Source: Brevundimonas sp. UBA7506 (GTDB lineage: Bacteria > Pseudomonadota > Alphaproteobacteria > Caulobacterales > Caulobacteraceae). From it: DNA of 64,000 bases. The stretch is taken from assembly GCF_002479495.1 (NCBI RefSeq), contig NZ_DLNQ01000015.1:635693-699692 (forward strand), read 5' to 3'. Under the pieces are notes generated by a model. It was not told the origin of the DNA, did no database searches, and worked only from the letters and a program-made list of their open reading frames with translations. A program made the translations under genes and the position numbers. Below, piece after piece: positions 16,640-25,695 of this stretch. Position 1 is the first letter of the stretch. Each line of letters opens with the position of its first letter.

Positions 16640-18106
16640 TTATAGGGCCCAAGCGATCCGAGCCGCCTCCAGGCGGGCCAGCTTGGCGTACAGCGGCGAC
16701 CAGTCGTCGCCCTGATCGATCGCCGACCAGATAGCCTCGACCTCGTCGATCAGCATTTCCTCGGACTCGGCGGCGGCGAACATCGGATGCTCCAGCCGCT
16801 CGGGCCGGTCGGGCTCGTGCTCCAGCAGGGCGAAGCGGAAGGCGTCGAAGGCCTCGCCCTGATAGGCCTTGCCGCGCACGCCGCCCAGCGCCCGCGCGCC
16901 GGAGCTGAAGCCGCCGAACCAGTCGAAGAAGAGGGGCTCCCAACGCAGGGCCTCCCCCTTGTCGCGCAGCAGGGCCAGGCTTGCGTCCAGCAGTCTCTGG
17001 TCCGCCGCCTCGCCCAGGCTCTTGACCCCCAACCGGTTCAGGAAGGCGGCGCGCAGATGGCGGATATAGGCCGGGCCAAAGCCGTTCAGCGCCTCGGTCA
17101 GGGCCGCGACCTGCGGCTCGCTGTCGGCGATCAGCTTCAGGCATCCGGCCAACTGGGTCAGGTTCCAGAACACGGCCTCGGGCTGGCGCGCGAAGGCGTA
17201 GAGGCCCGAGTTGTCGAAATAGGCGGCGGTGAAGCCGGGCTCATAGTGGGGCAGGAAGCGCCACGGGCCATAGTCGAAGCTCTCGCCCGTCACGTTCAGA
17301 TTATCGGTGTTCAGCACCCCGTGGACGAAGCCGGCGGAAATCCACTTGGCCGTCAGCCGCGCCGAGGCCTCGACCACGGCGGCCAGGAAGCCGGGCGCGT
17401 CGCCGGTCGCGACGGACGGATGATACAGGCTGCGGGCGTGCTCCAGCAGGACCTCGATCTGATCCTTGCGGCCATAATAGGCGGCGCGCTGGAAGGTGCC
17501 GAAACGGATGTGGCTGTGCGACAGCCGCACCATGACCGCCGAGCGGGTGGGCGAGGGCTCATCGTTCCGTTCCAACGCCTCGCCGGTCTCGACCAGGGAA
17601 AGGATGCGGCAGGTCGGAACGCCCAGGCTTTCCAGCATGGCGGCGGCCAGAACCTCGCGCATCCCGCCCTTCAGCGTCAGCCGCCCGTCGCCCCGCCGCG
17701 ACCAGGGCGTCTGGCCCGAGCCCTTGGTTCCCAGGTCGAGAAGTCGACCTGGAGGGGCGCTATCGCTCGCGACGCGGTCGCTCGCTGCTTGAGCGCCGCC
17801 CACCTCCCGCAGCTGCGCCGCCAGAAACCCGCGTCCGTCGCCGAGGTCGGGGTTGTAGGTGCGGAACTGGTGGCCGTGATAGCGCATGGCGACGGGGCCG
17901 GGCTGGCCGGGCAGGGGATGGAAACGGCCAAAAGAGCTCAGCCATTCGTCGTCGCTCAGCGTCTCCAGCCCGACGTCCGCCGCCGCACGGTCGTTGCGGA
18001 CTCGCAGGATCGTTTGGGGGAAGTCCGCCGCCGACACCGGATCGCCGAAGTCGGGGCCGAGATCGAAGAAGCGCGGGTCGGGACGATAGGCGGGGGAGAC
18101 GGGCAT
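16640..18106 (-). CDS. selO: Protein adenylyltransferase SelO (YdiU/UPF0061)
   Basis: A 488-residue pseudokinase-fold enzyme that transfers AMP to Ser/Thr/Tyr of target proteins and has a role in redox homeostasis. The family start (SPAYRPDPRFFDLGPDFGDPV) comes at residue 4, then YHGHQFRTYNPDLGDGRG near 73-90, GTKGSGQTPWSRRGDGRLTLKGGMREVL, HGVLNTDNLNVTGESFDYGPW with the metal-binding Asn and Asp, and SGLYAFARQP. Start chosen at 18106 from the family start; ribosome site is weak. The selenocysteine of some homologues is not expected in this bacterial form. Its 3' end abuts the palindromic element. Confidence 0.92.
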   Translation of the reverse strand: MPVSPAYRPDPRFFDLGPDFGDPVSAADFPQTILRVRNDRAAADVGLETLSDDEWLSSFGRFHPLPGQPGPVAMRYHGHQFRTYNPDLGDGRGFLAAQLREVGGAQAASDRVASDSAPPGRLLDLGTKGSGQTPWSRRGDGRLTLKGGMREVLAAAMLESLGVPTCRILSLVETGEALERNDEPSPTRSAVMVRLSHSHIRFGTFQRAAYYGRKDQIEVLLEHARSLYHPSVATGDAPGFLAAVVEASARLTAKWISAGFVHGVLNTDNLNVTGESFDYGPWRFLPHYEPGFTAAYFDNSGLYAFARQPEAVFWNLTQLAGCLKLIADSEPQVAALTEALNGFGPAYIRHLRAAFLNRLGVKSLGEAADQRLLDASLALLRDKGEALRWEPLFFDWFGGFSSGARALGGVRGKAYQGEAFDAFRFALLEHEPDRPERLEHPMFAAAESEEMLIDEVEAIWSAIDQGDDWSPLYAKLARLEAARIAWAL

Positions 18107-18210
18107 GAACTGGCAGATGCGCGCTCGTCGCTCGGTTCGCAACCGCAACATCGACGGTCGAGTTGGTCTTGAACCTGTGGGTGGGTCGGCTATTTTCAAC
18201 AGCAGAGATC

Positions 18211-18300
18211 AGGCCCCGCTTCGCTTGTCGTGCGTCGGGGCCAGGCTGGCGCCGTCGTCCGACGCGCGAATCCGGTCAGGCGTCCGTCGATAACCTGACG
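18211..18300 (+). promoter_or_regulatory. Structured leader of nhaA, possible ion riboswitch
   Basis: Upstream of nhaA, ggccccg (18212-18218) can pair with cggggcc (18236-18242), while the overlapping tgcgtcgg (18231-18238) can pair with ccgacgcg (18259-18266). These helices compete for the same bases. A further stem, tcagg with cctga (about 18276-18297), lies nearer the start. Mutually exclusive helices before an Na+/H+ antiporter gene fit a riboswitch. nhaA-I (Li+-sensing) and nhaA-II motifs are known nhaA leaders, but I cannot confirm a match to either. Confidence 0.45.
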
Positions 18301-18332
18301 CCACGACAGTCCTTTTGATTTCGGAGACCGCC

Positions 18333-19544
18333 GTGGCCAAGAAGCTCACGCTCGACTTTCTCAAGACCGAAGCCGGTTCCGGCGCGGTGCTCGGCCTCGC
18401 CGCCGTCGCCGCCCTGATCGTCGCCAACTCGCCTCTGTCCGCCGACTACTTCGCCTGGCTGAAGAGCGTCCACGTACTTCAAGTCGGCCCGCTGCGGCTG
18501 GAAGAGACGATCTCCGGCTGGATCAAGGAAGGCCTGATGGCGGTCTTCTTCCTCGTGGTGGGGCTGGAGATCAAATACGAGATACTCAGGGGCGAGCTGA
18601 GCAATCCCAAGAAGCTGGCCCTGCCGATCATCGCGGCCCTGGGCGGCATGGCGGTTCCGGGCCTGGTCTATCTGGCCGTCGCCGGGGCGCTGGGAGGGCC
18701 GTCGCAGGGCTGGCCTATCCCCCTGGCCACCGACATCGCCTTCGCCCTGGCCGTCTTCGCCATGGTGGGCAAGGGCCTGCCGTCATCGCTGCGGGTCTTC
18801 CTGCTGACCCTGGCCATCGTCGACGACCTCGGTGCCATCGCCCTGATCGCGGTCCTTTTCAGTCAGGGCGTGCAGTGGCTGCCGCTGCTGGGCGTGGCCG
18901 GGGTTCTGGCCGCCCTGGCCCTGATCGGCCGTCGCCGTCTGGCCGGCCCCTTCTGGGTCCTGGGCTTCGGCGCGGTCTGGTATCTGACGGTGATGTCGGG
19001 GCTGTCGACCTCGCTGACGGCGGTGGCCTTCGCCATGATCGTGCCGGTCGCGCCGCGTCCCGAGACCTCTCAAAGCCCGCTCAAGGAGGCGATGCACGAC
19101 CTGCACCCCTATGTCGCCTTCCTGGTCCTGCCCCTGTTCGCCTTCGCCAAGGCGGGCGTGTCCTTCGCCGGTCTGTCGCTGGAGCAGGCCTTCGCGCCCC
19201 TGGTCGTCGCCATCGCGCTTGGCCTGTTCGTCGGCAAGCAGGTCGGCGTCTTCGGCGCCGCCTGGCTGGCTGCCAAGCTCAAGATCGGCGACAAGCCCTC
19301 CGGCGCCAGCTGGCTTCAGCTTTACGGCGTCAGCCTGCTGTGCGGCATCGGCTTCACCATGAGCCTGTTCATCGGCGTCCTGGCCTTCCCCGGCGCGGTG
19401 GATTCGCCCGTTCAGATCGAGGTCAAGCTGGGCGTTATCGGCGGATCGGTGCTCTCGGCCCTGGCGGCGGCGTTGATTCTGAACCTCGCGGCGCGACGTC
19501 AGCAACAAAGGCAAGCCGCCTCAACTGCCAAGATCTTGCAGTGA
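18333..19544 (+). CDS. nhaA: Na+/H+ antiporter NhaA
   Basis: A 403-residue inner-membrane antiporter exchanging protons for Na+ or Li+. FFLVVGLEIKYEILRGEL lies near residue 73, PLATDIAFALAVFAMVG near 130 and LRVFLLTLAIVDDLGAIALIAVLF near 155, where the paired aspartates bind the ion. About 12 hydrophobic segments are visible. The GTG at 18333 is favoured because cggaga precedes it at proper spacing; a TTG at 18315 is in frame but lacks a site. The leader is structured (see 18211-18300). Divergent from selO. Confidence 0.93.
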   Translation: MAKKLTLDFLKTEAGSGAVLGLAAVAALIVANSPLSADYFAWLKSVHVLQVGPLRLEETISGWIKEGLMAVFFLVVGLEIKYEILRGELSNPKKLALPIIAALGGMAVPGLVYLAVAGALGGPSQGWPIPLATDIAFALAVFAMVGKGLPSSLRVFLLTLAIVDDLGAIALIAVLFSQGVQWLPLLGVAGVLAALALIGRRRLAGPFWVLGFGAVWYLTVMSGLSTSLTAVAFAMIVPVAPRPETSQSPLKEAMHDLHPYVAFLVLPLFAFAKAGVSFAGLSLEQAFAPLVVAIALGLFVGKQVGVFGAAWLAAKLKIGDKPSGASWLQLYGVSLLCGIGFTMSLFIGVLAFPGAVDSPVQIEVKLGVIGGSVLSALAAALILNLAARRQQQRQAASTAKILQ

Positions 19545-19775
19545 ACGTTGATAATATTGACCTTGCGTAATCGATTTTTGTCGCTTTCTCGCCACACGTA
19601 GAGCGACGTTGGCTGAAATCGCCATTCGCAGCTTTGCGGCTTCTTGTCGCTTTCCCGACCCTGGCTTACCCCTGTTCATGGAGAATTCACGCCGTTCAAT
19701 GAGCGTGGATCGACAGGGACAGGAATCGCCACGGTCGCCGCGGGCGGCCGGGCCACAGAGCCGGGGAGCCGCCAT

Positions 19776-22406
19776 ATGCGTTTCAACAACATCCTTCGCT
19801 GCACCGCGTCGGCCGCCGTCGTCGGCGTCGTCGCCTTCGGCTTCGCCGGCGCCGCCTCGGCCCAGGAGGGGCCGACGACGATCGACGACATCATCGTCAC
19901 CGCGCAGAAGCGTGAACAGAACCTGCAGGACGTGCCGATCGTGGTCACGACCCTGTCGCAGGAGGCGCTGGACGGCGCGGGCGTGCGCGACATCAAGGAT
20001 CTGCAGATCCTGACGCCGGGCATGACCGTCACCTCGACCCAGTCGGAAGCCTCGACCACGGCCCGTATCCGCGGCGTCGGCACGGTCGGCGACAACCCCG
20101 GCCTGGAAAGCTCGGTCGGCGTGGTCATCGACGGCGTCTATCGTTCGCGCAACGGCGTCGGCTTCGGCGACCTGGGCGAACTGAGCCGCATCGAGGTGCT
20201 GAAGGGACCGCAGGGCACCCTGTTCGGCAAGAACACCTCGGCCGGCGTCATCAACATCATCACCGAGGCGCCTTCGTTCACGCCGGGCTTCAACGCCGAG
20301 GCCACCTACGGCAACTTCAACGCCTGGGGCGTGGCCGGCTCGGTCACCGGCCCGATCACCGATCAGATCGCCGGTCGTCTGTATGTGGCCAAGCGCGAGC
20401 GCGACGGCTTCTATGACGTGGTCACCGGCGCCGGTCCCCGCACCGAGAAGGACGACCAGAACCAGAACTTCTGGACCGCGCGCGGCCAACTGCTGATCCT
20501 GCCGTCCGACGAGGTGTCGATCCGTCTGATCGCCGACTACTCCAAGCGCGACGAATACTGCTGCGTCTCGACCCAGGTGCGCACCGGCCAGACCTATGGC
20601 GCGGTCACGGCGGTCGGCGGCCAGCAGCAGCCTCCGGCGCCCGGCTTCGGCGCTCTGCCCTTCTCGCGCACGGCCTACGCCAACCGCAGCACCGCCCAGA
20701 CCATGGAAGACATGGGCTTCTCGGCGGAAGCCAACATCGACATCCCCTCGTGGGATGCCACCCTGACCTCCGTCACTTCCTGGCGGAACTGGGAGGGCAT
20801 CAACGCCATGGACCTCGACTATACGACGGCGGACCTGCTGTATCGTGTCGATGACGGCGGTTACGGCTTCGAACTGGACAACCTGACCCAGGAATTCCGC
20901 CTGGCGGGCTCGACTGACAAGCTGGACTGGCTGGTCGGCGTCTTCGCCACGCGTGAGAACATCAGCCGCAACGACAGCTACTGGTACGGCGCCGGCTATA
21001 CGCCCTTCCTGTCGCTGCTGATCTCGTCGCAACTGAACGCCGGCACGGGCGGCGCCATTCCGCAGAGCGGTAATATCATCGGCTGTCTGACGCGGGCCGG
21101 CACCACCCCGACCTTCCTGGCGGGCTGCCTGCTGAACGGCGGCACCTCGACTTCGGGACCCCTGGCGCCGACCGGGCCGGGCTTCGGCGTCGGCCACGGG
21201 GTGCAGGACCACTATAGCCAGCGTTCAGACTCGCTGGCCCTGTTCACCAACAACACCTGGCATGTCACCGACCAGTTCGATGTGACCCTGGGCCTGCGCT
21301 ACACCCAGGACAAGAAGCGCCTTCTGGGCGTGCAGGACAACCTGGGCGCCAATGGCGCGGCCTGCGGCGGCGCCCTGGGCAATGTCACCAACCTGACCAA
21401 CGCCTTCATCGGCGCGGGTCTGACCCCGGCCGCGGCGGCCGCCAGCGCCCAGCGCGTCGCCGGCAACGTCTGCCTGCCCTGGGCCAACCCGCTGTTCGAC
21501 AACCGTCGCATCTCGGAAGAGACCGACGACGGCGAGCTGAGCGGCACGATCAAGGCGGCCTATCGCTTCAACGACTCGGTCATGGCCTACGGCTCCTACG
21601 CCCGCGGCTACAAGTCGTTCGGCTATAACCTGGACCGCGTGCAGACGGGCATCACGCCGACCGCCTCGTTGCTGTTCCCCTCGGAAACCGTCGACAGCTT
21701 CGAACTGGGTCTGAAGAACACCCTGTTCAATCGTACGGTCCTGCTGAACCTCACCTACTTCAACCAGAAGTTCGAGGACTTCCAGCTCAACACCTTCCTG
21801 GGCACGGCCTTCGTGGTCGAATCCATCCCCGAGCTGAAGTCGCAGGGCTTCGACGCCGACTTCGTCTGGTTCACCCCGATCGAGGGCCTGTCGCTGAGCA
21901 GCGGCCTGACCTACACCGACACCAAGTACGGGGACTTCGTCGCCGCCGACCTGACCAACCCGGGCAACTTCCCGCAGCTGTCGCTGCTGCCCGGCGCGCG
22001 GGCGTCGTTCGCGCCGGAATGGTCGGCCACGGGTTCGGTCGCCTTTGATCGTTCGATCGGCTCGGGCCTGAAGGTCGGCTTCAACCTCTCGGCCAAGTAC
22101 TCGACCGAATACAACACCGGTTCGGACCTGCTGCCCTACAAGATGCAGGACGCCTTCACCCTCGTGAACGGCCGCGTCACCCTGGGCTCGGAGGACGAGC
22201 GCTGGGCCCTGGACATCTGGGCGCAGAACCTGACGGACGAGGAGTACAAGCAGGTGGCGATCAACGCCCCGCTGCAAGGTTCGGCCTTCCAGACGACGGT
22301 CCAGCCGAACGGGACCTACTTCAACCCGGCCCTGGACACCCAGACCTACAACGCCTTCATGGGCCAGCCGCGCACCTACGGCGCCACCCTGCGCGTCAAA
22401 TACTGA
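19776..22406 (+). CDS. TonB-dependent outer-membrane receptor
   Basis: An 876-residue receptor. A signal peptide ends at AGAASAQ (about residue 30); the plug domain begins IIVTAQKREQNLQDVPIVV and carries IEVLKGPQGTLFGKNTSAGVINI; the barrel ends in an aromatic-containing strand (TYGATLRVKY). The TonB box region is the IDDIIVTAQKR segment. Ligand unknown: no sugar-, siderophore- or cobalamin-related genes adjoin it, though Caulobacterales have many such receptors for plant polymers. Start 19776 has ggggagcc; the 231 bases upstream hold no other gene. It is followed by a strong terminator. Confidence 0.92.
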   Translation: MRFNNILRCTASAAVVGVVAFGFAGAASAQEGPTTIDDIIVTAQKREQNLQDVPIVVTTLSQEALDGAGVRDIKDLQILTPGMTVTSTQSEASTTARIRGVGTVGDNPGLESSVGVVIDGVYRSRNGVGFGDLGELSRIEVLKGPQGTLFGKNTSAGVINIITEAPSFTPGFNAEATYGNFNAWGVAGSVTGPITDQIAGRLYVAKRERDGFYDVVTGAGPRTEKDDQNQNFWTARGQLLILPSDEVSIRLIADYSKRDEYCCVSTQVRTGQTYGAVTAVGGQQQPPAPGFGALPFSRTAYANRSTAQTMEDMGFSAEANIDIPSWDATLTSVTSWRNWEGINAMDLDYTTADLLYRVDDGGYGFELDNLTQEFRLAGSTDKLDWLVGVFATRENISRNDSYWYGAGYTPFLSLLISSQLNAGTGGAIPQSGNIIGCLTRAGTTPTFLAGCLLNGGTSTSGPLAPTGPGFGVGHGVQDHYSQRSDSLALFTNNTWHVTDQFDVTLGLRYTQDKKRLLGVQDNLGANGAACGGALGNVTNLTNAFIGAGLTPAAAAASAQRVAGNVCLPWANPLFDNRRISEETDDGELSGTIKAAYRFNDSVMAYGSYARGYKSFGYNLDRVQTGITPTASLLFPSETVDSFELGLKNTLFNRTVLLNLTYFNQKFEDFQLNTFLGTAFVVESIPELKSQGFDADFVWFTPIEGLSLSSGLTYTDTKYGDFVAADLTNPGNFPQLSLLPGARASFAPEWSATGSVAFDRSIGSGLKVGFNLSAKYSTEYNTGSDLLPYKMQDAFTLVNGRVTLGSEDERWALDIWAQNLTDEEYKQVAINAPLQGSAFQTTVQPNGTYFNPALDTQTYNAFMGQPRTYGATLRVKY

Positions 22407-22434
22407 TCGGCCTTCGCCCTCGCGGCGAGGTCAG

Positions 22435-22469
22435 GGCGGCCCGGAGCGATCCGGGCCGCCTTTTCTTTT
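22435..22469 (+). terminator. Intrinsic terminator after the TonB receptor gene
   Basis: Perfect 11-base stem ggcggcccgga (22435-22445) with tccgggccgcc (22450-22460), loop gcga, then ttttctttt. It lies 28 bases after the receptor stop codon on the plus strand. Confidence 0.92.
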
Positions 22470-22535
22470 GACGATCTGAGCCGGACCGATCTTCGGACCT
22501 TGGCGGAAAGCCTCCCCCGAGATCGCGCATGAAAA

Positions 22536-22563
22536 AGCCCCCGGAGATCGCTCTCCGGGGGCT
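22536..22563 (-). terminator. Intrinsic terminator of the RND efflux operon
   Basis: A 12-base stem, agcccccggaga (22536-22547) with tctccgggggct (22552-22563). Read on the minus strand it is followed by a run of Ts (complement of 22532-22536) and lies 19 bases after the efflux pump stop codon. Confidence 0.88.
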
Positions 22564-22581
22564 CTTCGTCTGGAGGTGTAT

Positions 22582-25500
22582 TCAGTCGTGCAAGGCGGTC
22601 GCCTCGCCCGGCCGGGTGCCGTCGGCCAGCTTGCGCTGTCCGGCGAACATGCGGCCCAGAACCCGGCGACCAAAGCCGGCGATGTCGTCGACGATGGTGA
22701 AAATGGCCGGGATATAGAGCAGGGACAGGAAGGTCGAGGAGATCAGACCGCCCAGGACGGCGATGGCCATGGGCGAGCGGAACTCGACGTCGGCGCCGAT
22801 CCCCATGGCGATGGGCACCATGCCGGCGCCCATGGCGAAGGTGGTCATCAGGATGGGGCGCGCCCGCTTGTGGGCGGCGTCCATGATGGCCTCGCGCCGC
22901 GTCATCCCCTCCTTCTCGGCGATGATGATGTAGTCGACCAGCAGGATGGAGTTCTTGGCCGCGATCCCCATCAGCATCAGCACCCCGATCAGGGCGGACA
23001 TGGAGAAGCTCTTGCCGCCGATCACCAGGCCGATGAAGGCGCCGCCGATCGCCAGGGGCAGGGCCGCCATGATGGTGACGGGGTAGGCGAAGCTTTTGAA
23101 CAACAGGGTCAGGACGGCGTACATCAGCAGGATGCCGGAAATGAAGGCGATGCCGAAGCCGACCAGCATTTCCTGAATGAACTCGGCGTCGCCGGCGGGC
23201 ACCTGACGCACGCCGGTCGGCAGGTTCTTGACCGAAGGCAGACGGTTGACGGCCTGTCCCGCGGCGCCGGTGGTGATACCGTCCAGTTCCGCCGTGATCG
23301 AGGCGATGCGTGAGCGATCCTGACGGCTGACGGTGGCCGGGCCGGCGCCGAACTCGATGTCGGCCACGGCGCTGAGCGGCACGGAGGCGCCCGAGGCGGT
23401 CGGCACGCGCAGGTTTTCCAGCACGTTCAGATCCTCGCGGGCCTCTTCGGTCAGTTGCAGCCGGATCGGGATCTGGCGGTCGCCCAGGTTGTACTTGGGC
23501 AGGTTCTGCTCAATGTCGCCAATGGTGGCGACACGCACGGCCTGGGAAATGCTGCCGGCCGAAACGCCCAGCAGGGCGGCTTCGTCGGGGCGCGGCGTGA
23601 CCAGGATTTCCGGTCGGGCGATGGCGGCGGTGTTGACCACATTGGCCAGCCCCGGCACGCCGCGCATCTCCTCCTCGACCTTGCGGGCCGCGGCTTCCAG
23701 GGTCGCCGGATCATCGCCCAGGATGGAGAAGGTGTAGCTGGTGCCGTCGCCGGGGCCGCCGCCCTGCTGGGCGATGCCGGCCCGGATGCGGGCACCGGGG
23801 ATCTGCTTCAGTTCGTCAACCATGACGCGCTGGAAGGCTTGCTGGCTGAGCGCCCGCTCGCCCTTGGGGGTGAGGTCGGCGTAGATGTTGGCCTGACCCA
23901 CGTCCTGACCGCCGATGGCGGCGTAGACGGAGGTGACCTCGGGTCTGGCGTTCAGCCTGGCGGTGACCTGATGAACCACGGCGTCGGTCTGGCGCAGGGT
24001 CGAGCCAGGCGGCAGTTCGACCTGGAAGGCGGCGCGGCCTTCGTCGCCCGGCGACATGAACTCGAAGGACATCTTGGCCACGACCGACAGGCCGATCGAA
24101 CCGACCAGGAAGAGGGCGCCCATGACGAACACCTTCCAGCGGTTGCCCAGGCACCAGTGCAGGGCGCGCAGATAGCCCGCCATCCAGAAGGGGTCCTTGT
24201 CCTCGTGCTTGGTGTGCTTCAGCAGGTAGGCGGCCATCAGCGGGGTCAGCGTCCGCGCCACCACCAGCGAGAAGAAGACGCTGATGCAGGCGGCCAGGGC
24301 GAAGGCCTTGAAGAACTGGCCGATGATGCCCGGCATGAAGCCGACGGGGGCGAAGACGGCGATGATGGTGCCGGTCGTCGCCACGACGGCCAGACCGATC
24401 TCGTCGGCGGCTTCGAAAGCGGCGTCGTATGGCGGTTTGCCGTCCCGCATGTGGCGGACGATGTTCTCGATCTCGACGATGGCGTCGTCGACCAGGATGC
24501 CGATGGTCAGGGACAGGGCCAAAAGGGTGACCACGTTCAGCGACTGATCCATCGGCCCGAGCAGGGCGAAGGTGGGGATCAGCGACATCGGCATGGCCGT
24601 GGCCGCGATCAGGGTCGCGCGCCAGTCGCGCAGGAAGATGAAGACCACGATGACGGCCAGAACGGCGCCCAGCAGCAGGGCCTCCAGCGAGGCGAGGTAG
24701 CTCTCCTCGATGTATTTCACGCTGGAGGTGACCTGCTCGATGGTCAGTTCGGGATGGGCCTCGTCGATCTTGGCCACCTCGGCGCGGACCTTTTCGGCCA
24801 CCTTGACCTCGCTGGCCTCGCGGGAGCGCAGGAAGTTGAAGGTCACGGCTTCCTGGCCGTTGTAGCGGGCCAGACGGCGGGGCTCGCCCCACTTGTCGAC
24901 CACGGCGCCCAGGTCGCCCAGGCGCACGCTTCTGCCATCGCCCAGCGGCACCAGGGTCTCGCGCAGTTGCTCGACGGAACCGGCGGCGCCCAGGGTGCGG
25001 ACGGCGCGCTCGGACCCGGCCACGGTGACGCGGCCGCCGGGCAGGTTGTTGTTGACGTTGGTCAGGGCCTGGCTGACCTGGGCGGCGGTGACGCCGTACG
25101 AGGCCAGGCGCACGGGGTTCAGTTCGACGCGGATCTCACGATCAACGCCGCCCGAGCGGTTCACTTCGCCGACGCCGCCCAGCGCCAGCAGGGCGCGGCT
25201 CATCTCGTTGTCGATGAACCAGCTGATCTGTTCCGGCGACATGGTGGGCGAGCGGACCACATAGGTGATCAGGGCGTCGCCGGTGATGTCGATGCGCTGG
25301 ACCGTCGGCTCCTGCATGTCCTGGGGCAGGGAGCCGCGCACGCCGCTCATGGCGTTGCGCACGTCGTTGGTGGCGCGTTCCGTGTCGGTGCCCAGCTCGA
25401 ACTCGATGGTGGTCGAGGACACGCCGTCGGTGACGTTGGAATAGATGTGGCGCACGCCCGACAGGCCGGCGATCGAGTCCTCGATCACCCGCGTGACCTG

Positions 25501-25686
25501 GACCTCCATCTCAGCCGGGGCGGCGCCCGGGCGGGCGGCGGTGACCGAGACCAGGGGGAAGTCGATGTCGGGGTTGTTGTTGATCCGCATCCCCATGAAG
25601 CCGGTCACGCCCGCCAGGGTCAGCAACAGGAACAGCAGGATGATGGGGATGGGGTTCTTGATGGCCCAGGAGGAGATATTGTTCAT
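22582..25686 (-). CDS. RND efflux pump inner-membrane transporter (HAE1 family)
   Basis: A 1034-residue AcrB/MexB-class proton-driven exporter. One N-terminal helix (PIPIILLFLLLTLAGVTGF) precedes the first porter domain, and the TM4 segment with the proton-relay aspartates is LTIGILVDDAIVEIENIVRHM near residue 400. A second large periplasmic domain and six further helices follow, and the TM10 side has LMGIAAKNSILLVDY. Short internal FMPGIIGQFF and GGAFIGLVIGG segments are typical. Substrates likely lipophilic drugs or metabolites. The adaptor gene lies nine bases upstream; no outer-membrane channel gene is nearby, so a TolC from elsewhere is needed. Confidence 0.93.
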   Translation of the reverse strand: MNNISSWAIKNPIPIILLFLLLTLAGVTGFMGMRINNNPDIDFPLVSVTAARPGAAPAEMEVQVTRVIEDSIAGLSGVRHIYSNVTDGVSSTTIEFELGTDTERATNDVRNAMSGVRGSLPQDMQEPTVQRIDITGDALITYVVRSPTMSPEQISWFIDNEMSRALLALGGVGEVNRSGGVDREIRVELNPVRLASYGVTAAQVSQALTNVNNNLPGGRVTVAGSERAVRTLGAAGSVEQLRETLVPLGDGRSVRLGDLGAVVDKWGEPRRLARYNGQEAVTFNFLRSREASEVKVAEKVRAEVAKIDEAHPELTIEQVTSSVKYIEESYLASLEALLLGAVLAVIVVFIFLRDWRATLIAATAMPMSLIPTFALLGPMDQSLNVVTLLALSLTIGILVDDAIVEIENIVRHMRDGKPPYDAAFEAADEIGLAVVATTGTIIAVFAPVGFMPGIIGQFFKAFALAACISVFFSLVVARTLTPLMAAYLLKHTKHEDKDPFWMAGYLRALHWCLGNRWKVFVMGALFLVGSIGLSVVAKMSFEFMSPGDEGRAAFQVELPPGSTLRQTDAVVHQVTARLNARPEVTSVYAAIGGQDVGQANIYADLTPKGERALSQQAFQRVMVDELKQIPGARIRAGIAQQGGGPGDGTSYTFSILGDDPATLEAAARKVEEEMRGVPGLANVVNTAAIARPEILVTPRPDEAALLGVSAGSISQAVRVATIGDIEQNLPKYNLGDRQIPIRLQLTEEAREDLNVLENLRVPTASGASVPLSAVADIEFGAGPATVSRQDRSRIASITAELDGITTGAAGQAVNRLPSVKNLPTGVRQVPAGDAEFIQEMLVGFGIAFISGILLMYAVLTLLFKSFAYPVTIMAALPLAIGGAFIGLVIGGKSFSMSALIGVLMLMGIAAKNSILLVDYIIIAEKEGMTRREAIMDAAHKRARPILMTTFAMGAGMVPIAMGIGADVEFRSPMAIAVLGGLISSTFLSLLYIPAIFTIVDDIAGFGRRVLGRMFAGQRKLADGTRPGEATALHD

Positions 25687-25695
25687 GGCCGGGCC

